This document shows positions 7,452-11,550 of a stretch of 11,550 bases of DNA, piece after piece. The stretch's first letter is position 1, and the number at the start of each line of letters is the position of its first letter. The DNA comes from Spirochaetales bacterium (GTDB lineage: Bacteria; Spirochaetota; Spirochaetia; SZUA-6; DRHE01): positions 1-11,550 of the forward strand of contig JAFGFV010000445.1 in NCBI GenBank assembly GCA_016930895.1, in the 5' to 3' direction. The translations under genes and the position numbers were made by a program. Under the pieces are notes generated by a model. The model saw only the letters and a list, made by a program, of their open reading frames with translations. It searched no databases and was not told the origin of the DNA.

Positions 7452-7976
7452 CTAAATCCGCACTTCCCCCCAGGCATCGTAGTACACCCGCTCGGGCTTG
7501 TAGCGATCGGCCTCGAGCCTGTCTTCGGCCGGGTGCCCCAGGGCGATCAGGGATACCGGCAGGATGCGGTCGGGGATGTGGAGGAGCTTCCGCATCTTCT
7601 GGACCCGCCCGGGGTGAGGGTACACCGCCAGCCACACAGCTCCCAACCCCAGGGCGTGGGCCGCCACGAGGACGTTCTGGGTGGCCGCGGCGCAGTCCTG
7701 GTTGATGTACTCCACTTCCTTCTCCACATCCTGGTCCCCGCAGACCAGGATGGCGAGGGGTGCATTGAGGAGCGTGGTGGAGTACGGGTGGAAGCTCGGA
7801 ACGGCGTCCAGCACGCCGCGGCTGCTGATGACCAGAAAATGCCACGGCTGGGCGTTGCGGGCCGACGGAGCCTGCATCGCCGCCCGCAGCAGCCTCTCCA
7901 CGACCTCCTGGCTCACCGCCTCCGCTGTGAACAGGCGCACCGAGCGCAGCGTCATGATTGCTTCGACAGCTTCCAC
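7452..7976 (-). CDS. Nitroreductase-family FMN-dependent oxidoreductase (174 aa)
   Basis: This is a small flavoprotein of the nitroreductase fold, which usually reduces nitro compounds, quinones or enones with NAD(P)H through FMN; the substrate cannot be read from sequence. Family signatures are RSVRLF (11-16, FMN phosphate contact), APSARNAQPWHFLVI (36-50), NQDCAAATQNVLVAAHALGLGAVW (92-115, given in full to show the helix and GLGAVW turn) and VSLIALGHPAE (141-151) near the C-terminus. The length of 174 fits the short single-domain subgroup, which works as a homodimer. Start: GTG at 7976 with GAGGAGGG (7982-7989) five bases upstream; an internal ATG seven codons on lacks this. It stands alone on its strand, 176 bases upstream of purM and divergent from the 8129 gene. 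No signal peptide or membrane segment is visible, so it is cytosolic. Confidence 0.9.
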   Translation of the reverse strand: MEAVEAIMTLRSVRLFTAEAVSQEVVERLLRAAMQAPSARNAQPWHFLVISSRGVLDAVPSFHPYSTTLLNAPLAILVCGDQDVEKEVEYINQDCAAATQNVLVAAHALGLGAVWLAVYPHPGRVQKMRKLLHIPDRILPVSLIALGHPAEDRLEADRYKPERVYYDAWGEVRI

Positions 7977-8004
7977 TTTTGCCCTCCTCGTTGCCTGGCA
8001 CCTC

Positions 8005-8035
8005 CAGGCCTATCCCAGGGGGCCTGAAAAGTCAA
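8005..8035 (-). promoter_or_regulatory. Candidate promoter and dyad upstream of the nitroreductase gene
   Basis: On the minus strand TTGACT (8035-8030, 5 of 6) is followed after 17 bases by TAGGCC (8012-8007), a poor -10 box. A perfect inverted repeat CAGGCC-N10-GGCCTG (8005-8010 and 8021-8026) covers the spacer and the -10 region, where a repressor would act. The -35 is good and the rest is weak, so this is a suggestion only. Confidence 0.3.
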
Positions 8036-8063
8036 GGCGGTACAGGATATGAGCCGGGGCGCC

Positions 8064-8097
8064 AATAATGTGAATAGCAGACCCGGGACAGGTCCCG
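8064..8097 (+). promoter_or_regulatory. Candidate -10 box and downstream dyad for the receiver-like gene
   Basis: AATAAT at 8064-8069 matches the -10 consensus at 5 of 6 and lies in the only AT-rich patch of the divergent gap; no convincing -35 is found 16-18 bases upstream. A perfect palindrome CGGGAC-AG-GTCCCG (8084-8097) would fall just after the start of transcription, about 30 bases before the ATG at 8129. It could be an operator or a small mRNA hairpin. Confidence 0.3.
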
Positions 8098-8128
8098 AGG
8101 CGACGGCCCGTACGAAACGGACAAAACG

Positions 8129-8755
8129 ATGGATATCGATTACCTCTCCGAGGCGGACAAGTACCTGCTGTACGGCCTGCTGCTCAAGAAGCGCCGCTCC
8201 AGCGAGCTGGACCGCAAGGCCCTGGCCATCGTCCGCAGCAGGCGCACCCTGGACGAGAAGATCGAAGCCATCCTGAACCTCGGGCACGCCCCGGACCTCC
8301 GCCGCGGGCGAAGCAGCTCCGCGAGCCCGGCGGGTGTGGACGGAACGCAACCCCCGGGGCAGGCACAGACCCAACGGCGGAACACGCGGAGCAGGCGGCG
8401 CAGGACTGCGGTGGTCATCGACCTGTATCCGGAGGTCACCCGGCTCCTGAGCAGGTGCTCGCTCAAGCGGGCCCTCACCTTCACCCGGGTCGGCGAAAGC
8501 CTCGACGCCCTGTACCTGCTGCGCAGACCGGACGTGCGGCTCCTGATCGTAAATGAGAGCCTTCCCGCCGAGGAGTGCGTCCGGTACTACGAGATCTGCC
8601 GGGCCATCGAGCCGCAGGTGCGGATCATCTACCTGCTCGCGCCGCCCGAGCTCACGCGCGCGAGCCGGGAGTACCGGCGGCACACCCGCTTCGTTCCCAA
8701 GCCCATCGACATCGACCTCCTGGACAGGACGGCGCGGGAGCTGCTCGGGCTGTGA
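8129..8755 (+). CDS. Helical N-terminal segment plus degenerate (pseudo-)receiver domain (208 aa)
   Basis: I do not recognise a named gene. Residues 1-52 look helical (LSEADKYLLYGLLLKKRR ... RTLDEKIEAILNLG). Residues 53-93 are an Arg/Ser/Pro/Gly-rich linker. Residues 94-208 have the pattern of a CheY-like receiver: VVIDLYPEV (95-103), LLIVNESLP (138-146), RIIYLLAPPE (165-174) and FVPKPIDID (188-196). Mapped on active receivers, the phospho-acceptor Asp is N142, the second acidic residue of the DD pair is L99 and the conserved Thr/Ser is L170; the Lys (K191) and the first Asp (D98) remain. Phosphorylation is therefore unlikely, and I infer a protein-protein or ligand-binding role. There is no DNA-binding output domain. 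The ATG has no clear ribosome site; an in-frame stop at 8075 limits the start to this region. Its stop lies 20 bases from that of the convergent 8776 gene. Confidence 0.75.
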   Translation: MDIDYLSEADKYLLYGLLLKKRRSSELDRKALAIVRSRRTLDEKIEAILNLGHAPDLRRGRSSSASPAGVDGTQPPGQAQTQRRNTRSRRRRTAVVIDLYPEVTRLLSRCSLKRALTFTRVGESLDALYLLRRPDVRLLIVNESLPAEECVRYYEICRAIEPQVRIIYLLAPPELTRASREYRRHTRFVPKPIDIDLLDRTARELLGL

Positions 8756-8775
8756 GCGCGCAGCCTCGGGGAGCG

Positions 8776-10515
8776 CTAACCGTAGAGCGCCCGCAGCTCC
8801 ACCATGCTCCCGGGATCCAGCACGTTCTCGAGACTACTCATCCTGGCCTCGATCTCGGCGGCGTATTTCCGCTCCCGCCCCAGGAAGTAGTAGACGAAAC
8901 GGTCCCGCAGGTAGAGCCCGGCGGAAAAGCACACGGACACCGCGATCGCGAGGGCTTCCTCGACGGTCCGACCGTTCAGCATCGTGCGGGACTGGATCCT
9001 GACGCTCGCGTGAGGCACCTTGAAGGGCTTGCCCTGAAGGACGATCGGCTCCAGCGGCTCACTGCCGCCTGGCGGGACCGCACCCAGCCCCTGCAAACTC
9101 AGGAGCCTGGACAGGGTCTTGCCGAGATCGACCAGGGTGGCGACCTGGTCGTCCATCAGCTGCGCGACTTCCGCCTCGGTGCCCACGGGCCGCAGCTCCC
9201 CCTCCTTGATCTGGAAGTAGCGCTTGAGGGGGAAATGGGTGAAGTGAAACGAGCCCTTTTCGAGCCGTTCCAGGATGGCACGCAGCCGGGAGAACTCCAC
9301 CTGAAAGAAACCGCGCGAGAAGATTTGGGCCTTGCCGACGCCCGCGAGGGTAAGCTGGCCGTTGAGGAGCGGGAAGAAGGTCCGGTCGAAGGTCCGCAGG
9401 AAGCGAACGGCGAACAGCAGGAGGTTCTCCTGGTCGGCGTCGAAGTTGCCCCGCCCCCGCCCCTCCGGCGTCTCGTAGAGCTCCCGCAGCGCGGTGGTGT
9501 CCGGCTGGCCCTGCTCGTCGTAGGTGATGTAGCTGTTCAGCCGCCGTACCTCGAAGAGCTGCCCGTGCAGTCGCTTGACCGAATCCACCGCCGTCTGGAT
9601 GTACTCCTCCATGCGCTTGCGCACCTTGGGTCCGCAGTCGAACTCCCCCGAGCTGATCGGCTCTCCCAGGCCTTCCCGCACCAGGTCGGCAAGGGCCAGA
9701 TAGCGCCGCTCCCTGACCATGTTCAGTCCCAACAGGACATTGTACAGCGAGGGCAGGGTCAGGTCGGGCAGGAGGATCCGGTTGATCAGGTCGGTCACGC
9801 GGTCTGCCTCCTCGGTCTTCCCCTGCTTGGAGTAGACAACCTGCCCGGCCCCGACCAGCTCTTCCAGATACTCGGGGCGATAGTGAAGCGCCAGAAACAG
9901 GGACTCGATCCTGCGCATCTTGTCGACCAGGTCCCGGTCCCGGTAGTCCAGATGCACGAAATCGAACGCCGCGATGCGTTCGCAAAGCCGCTCGAGCAGC
10001 ACCGCCAGGTTGTACCGCCGCCTGCTGAGATACAGCCAGCCCGCCTCCCGGACCGGGGCAAGCTTCTCGGACAGCTCCCCTGCCCAGGCCTGCAGCTGCC
10101 GAACCAGGAAGGACTGAAGGGCGGGTTCCGGCCGGACCCCCGGCGGCAGCAGGCGCGCTTCCAGAACGTGGGTCTCGCGCCCGAAGCGCTGCAGCAGGCG
10201 GCGTTCCCGCAGCAGGTATCTCAGGTACCCGGCCCTGGGGCGGGACACCTTGACGCTGCGCAGGACCCGCGAAGCCTGCTGACGGCCCGCCTGTTCGGCC
10301 GCCGCGCGGAGCACCCGCTGCACGCCCTGTTCGTCCTGTTCCTCGTCGATTGCCTGGATTCTCTCGATCTTCTGGGCGGTCGAGAGGCTGCTGGCCATGA
10401 CCCTTTCGACGGCCAGCCGCCTGGGCTCCTCCCGCTCGCGGCGGAGCAGCGTGCCCAGGGTGATGTGACCTTCCGCTTCCCGCTCGAGCTCCCGACGGGT
10501 TCCCGGCTCCGGCAT
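8776..10515 (-). CDS. Large helical protein of unknown function, spirochaete DUF5312-like (579 aa)
   Basis: Function is unknown. The protein is cytosolic by appearance: no signal peptide and no obvious membrane segment. Residues 1-115 are highly charged and Arg/Glu-rich, probably helical, with VMASSLSTAQKIERIQAI at 39-56. The rest alternates amphipathic helices with conserved-looking aromatic stretches such as FDFVHLDYRDRDLVDKMRRI (184-203), RILLPDLTLPSLYNVLLGLN (246-265), FFPLLNGQL (380-388) and FPLKRYFQIKEGEL (428-441). The C-terminal part (about 490-579) holds GKPFKVPHASVRIQSRTMLNG and DRFVYYFLGRERKYAAEIE. From memory it resembles the DUF5312 proteins of Spirochaetales; this needs a profile search. 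The ATG at 10515 has GGGAGAGGGAAG just upstream, and a near-consensus promoter lies at 10546-10574. Its frame bears the strand's codon bias all along, so it is a real gene. It is divergent from hslO and convergent with the receiver-like gene. Confidence 0.85.
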   Translation of the reverse strand: MPEPGTRRELEREAEGHITLGTLLRREREEPRRLAVERVMASSLSTAQKIERIQAIDEEQDEQGVQRVLRAAAEQAGRQQASRVLRSVKVSRPRAGYLRYLLRERRLLQRFGRETHVLEARLLPPGVRPEPALQSFLVRQLQAWAGELSEKLAPVREAGWLYLSRRRYNLAVLLERLCERIAAFDFVHLDYRDRDLVDKMRRIESLFLALHYRPEYLEELVGAGQVVYSKQGKTEEADRVTDLINRILLPDLTLPSLYNVLLGLNMVRERRYLALADLVREGLGEPISSGEFDCGPKVRKRMEEYIQTAVDSVKRLHGQLFEVRRLNSYITYDEQGQPDTTALRELYETPEGRGRGNFDADQENLLLFAVRFLRTFDRTFFPLLNGQLTLAGVGKAQIFSRGFFQVEFSRLRAILERLEKGSFHFTHFPLKRYFQIKEGELRPVGTEAEVAQLMDDQVATLVDLGKTLSRLLSLQGLGAVPPGGSEPLEPIVLQGKPFKVPHASVRIQSRTMLNGRTVEEALAIAVSVCFSAGLYLRDRFVYYFLGRERKYAAEIEARMSSLENVLDPGSMVELRALYG

Positions 10516-10545
10516 GCTGCTTCCCTCTCCCGCGCTCCTGCGGCC

Positions 10546-10574
10546 ATTATCCGAGGCGCCCCCGCGGCTGTCAA
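10546..10574 (-). promoter_or_regulatory. Near-consensus housekeeping-sigma promoter of the 579-aa protein gene
   Basis: On the minus strand TTGACA (10574-10569, perfect -35) and GATAAT (10551-10546, 5 of 6) are separated by exactly 17 bases. Transcription would start near 10540, giving a leader of about 25 bases that contains the ribosome site. This is the best promoter in the window. Its spacer is G+C-rich. Confidence 0.8.
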
Positions 10575-10582
10575 CCGCGGGG
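10560..10582. promoter_or_regulatory. Inverted repeat over the -35 box, probable operator
   Basis: CCCCGCGG (10560-10567) and CCGCGGGG (10575-10582) form perfect 8-base arms with a 7-base centre, and that centre contains the TTGACA of the minus-strand promoter. The half-site centres are 15 bases apart. A dimeric regulator bound here would block the -35 box. The site also lies about 80 bases before hslO, so it could affect both genes. No regulator gene is identified in the window. Confidence 0.55.
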
Positions 10583-10614
10583 TCCCGACGGTGGCCGCCG
10601 CCGCTCTTGTTGGC

Positions 10615-10620
10615 TATATT
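10615..10620 (+). promoter_or_regulatory. Candidate -10 box for hslO
   Basis: TATATT lies in a short AT-rich island in otherwise GC-rich DNA, about 45 bases before the hslO start. No good -35 is found at the usual distance, and no heat-shock sigma factor pattern (CCCCATNT-like -10) is seen. Confidence 0.35.
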
Positions 10621-10662
10621 ATGGTGTATTGCCTGTGACGGCAGAAAGAGCCACTGAGTACT

Positions 10663-11550
10663 GTGATCAAGAAACAGCCATTCGGAGCGGACCTCCGCGA
10701 GCAGCTGGAGGCGAGCGCTCGGGACCGCCTCTACCACTTCATCCTCGACTACGGGGGCCTTCGCGGAGCTTTCGTCTGCGCCACCCGCATGGTCAACGAG
10801 ATGCAGGCCAACCACGACCTTGGCCCGCGGGAGACCCTCGTTCTCGGGCACGGGTACCTGGCCGCAGCCCTCATGAGCTCGAGCCTCAAGGCCCCGGACC
10901 GGCTCCAGCTGCAGGTGACCTGTTCGGGCCCGGTGGGGGGGCTGTCGGTCGAGGCCAACGCCTTCGGCGAGGTGCGGGGCTACCTGCAGCACAACCCGAT
11001 CCCGCTCCCCGAGGACGGCGACGCCTCCCTGCCGCAGCTGTTCGGCAGCGGTGTCCTGTCCGTGATCCGTCACCTCCAGGACGCCAAGCAGGCCTTCAGC
11101 GGACAGGTGGAGCTTCGCCACGGGACCCTGGCGGAGGACCTGGCGCACTACTACCTGGTGTCGGAGCAGACCCCGGCCGCCCTGTCGCTCAGCATCAAGT
11201 TCGACTCGGAGGGCGCCGTAGCAGCCGCGGGGGGGCTTCTGCTGCAGCGCCTGCCGGAAGCCCGGCCGGACGCGGTGGCGGGCATCGAAGAGCGGTTCGG
11301 CAGCCTGCCCTCCATCGGCGAACGCCTGGCCGCCGGGGCGGACGCCGAGATGCTCGTTCAGGAATGGTTCCGGGAGTTCTCCCCGCTGATGCTCGGCAGC
11401 CGGCGCGTGGCCTTCATGTGCCACTGCAGCGCCGAGCGCTTTGGGCGCTTCCTGGGCGCTCTTCCAGCGGAGGAATTGCGGGACATGCTCGAGCATGATA
11501 CCTTTCCCGTGGTCACCACCTGCGCGAACTGCAGCACCGCCTACGAGTAC
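10663..11550 (+). CDS. hslO: Hsp33 redox-regulated chaperone (HslO), nearly complete at the C-terminus
   Basis: Hsp33 is a cytosolic ATP-independent holdase, switched on when oxidation releases zinc from its C-terminal four-cysteine centre. The window shows 296 codons with no stop. The core has LYHFILDYGGLRGAFVCATR (23-42), LGPRETLVLGHGYLAAALMS (53-72) and SGPVGGLSVEANAFGEVRGYL (88-108). The zinc centre is intact: C253 and C255 (MCHCSAERF) and C287 and C290 (CANCSTAYEY), with spacing close to that of the E. coli protein (CxC, about 30 residues, CxxC). Few residues can be missing after the edge. Start: GTG at 10663; an in-frame stop lies at 10636, and AGAAAGAG (10643-10650) is a weak ribosome site 12 bases upstream. 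A CTG at 10654 is the only nearby alternative. The core reads like spirochaete Hsp33 sequences as I remember them. It is divergent from the 8776-10515 gene. Confidence 0.95.
   Translation, partial: MIKKQPFGADLREQLEASARDRLYHFILDYGGLRGAFVCATRMVNEMQANHDLGPRETLVLGHGYLAAALMSSSLKAPDRLQLQVTCSGPVGGLSVEANAFGEVRGYLQHNPIPLPEDGDASLPQLFGSGVLSVIRHLQDAKQAFSGQVELRHGTLAEDLAHYYLVSEQTPAALSLSIKFDSEGAVAAAGGLLLQRLPEARPDAVAGIEERFGSLPSIGERLAAGADAEMLVQEWFREFSPLMLGSRRVAFMCHCSAERFGRFLGALPAEELRDMLEHDTFPVVTTCANCSTAYEY

Noticed and set aside
8049..8276. A 75-codon frame starting upstream of the receiver-like gene
   Set aside because: It runs out of frame into the receiver-like gene, its product is of low complexity, and it has no ribosome site.
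8748..8790. Bidirectional terminator at the convergent stops
   Set aside because: Only two weak 5-base stems with 8-base loops (8748-8765 and 8773-8790) are found, without T tracts on either strand, and they overlap the coding ends.
8575..10638. A 687-codon open frame on the plus strand, antisense to the 579-residue protein gene
   Set aside because: It overlaps the end of the receiver-like gene and the whole convergent gene, its composition is typical of antisense translation, and the minus-strand gene has a ribosome site and a promoter.
8776..11496. Extension of the 579-residue protein upstream to 906 residues
   Set aside because: The extra 327 residues are antisense to hslO and the promoter gap. 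The ATG at 10515 has its own strong ribosome site and a near-consensus promoter.

Overview
This GC-rich window (clearly above 60% G+C, with strong third-position G/C bias) reads as bacterial chromosome. It holds most of a purine-biosynthesis operon, followed by a small regulatory-looking accessory cluster. I see no rRNA, tRNA, CRISPR array, insertion sequence or phage gene. The lineage is inferred, not proven. The HslO (Hsp33) sequence and the 579-residue protein next to it look like spirochaete proteins, so a high-GC member of the Spirochaetota is my best guess. The PurL architecture also occurs in some deltaproteobacterial-type lineages.

Minus strand, 7275 down to 1: purM-purL-purQ-purN-purD in transcription order. 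Every junction overlaps by 1 to 11 bases (ATGA, an 11-base overlap, GTGA, TGATG), so this is one translationally coupled operon. The enzymes cover GAR synthesis (PurD), GAR formylation (PurN), FGAM synthesis (PurL with separate glutaminase PurQ) and AIR synthesis (PurM), which are steps 2 to 5 of de novo IMP synthesis. purD runs off the left edge after 252 codons. PurF and the later enzymes are not in the window. The proteins are unusually built. PurM is about 150 residues longer than usual and appears to carry two copies of part of its N-terminal domain, with the signature motifs divided between them. PurL carries two PurS-like units at its N-terminus. PurN and PurQ carry long low-complexity inserts.

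7276-7451 is a 176-base gap with a candidate pur promoter, a possible 25-codon leader ORF with a good ribosome-binding site, and a cluster of short GC hairpins just past the end of the next gene. 7452-7976 (minus) is a nitroreductase-family flavoprotein. It is divergent, across a 152-base gap, from a plus-strand gene (8129-8755) for a helical N-terminal segment joined to a degenerate receiver domain whose phospho-acceptor Asp is Asn.

That gene converges, with only 20 bases between stops, on a minus-strand gene (8776-10515) for a 579-residue helical protein of unknown function. It resembles the spirochaete DUF5312-type proteins as I remember them. Its promoter is nearly consensus (TTGACA-17-GATAAT), and the -35 box lies inside an 8+8 base inverted repeat. 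The last gene, divergent from it, is hslO (Hsp33), a redox-regulated holdase that continues past the right edge. The two neighbouring unknown proteins share a short motif around K-I-E, which hints that they belong to one pathway. No gene-free stretch exceeds 300 bases.
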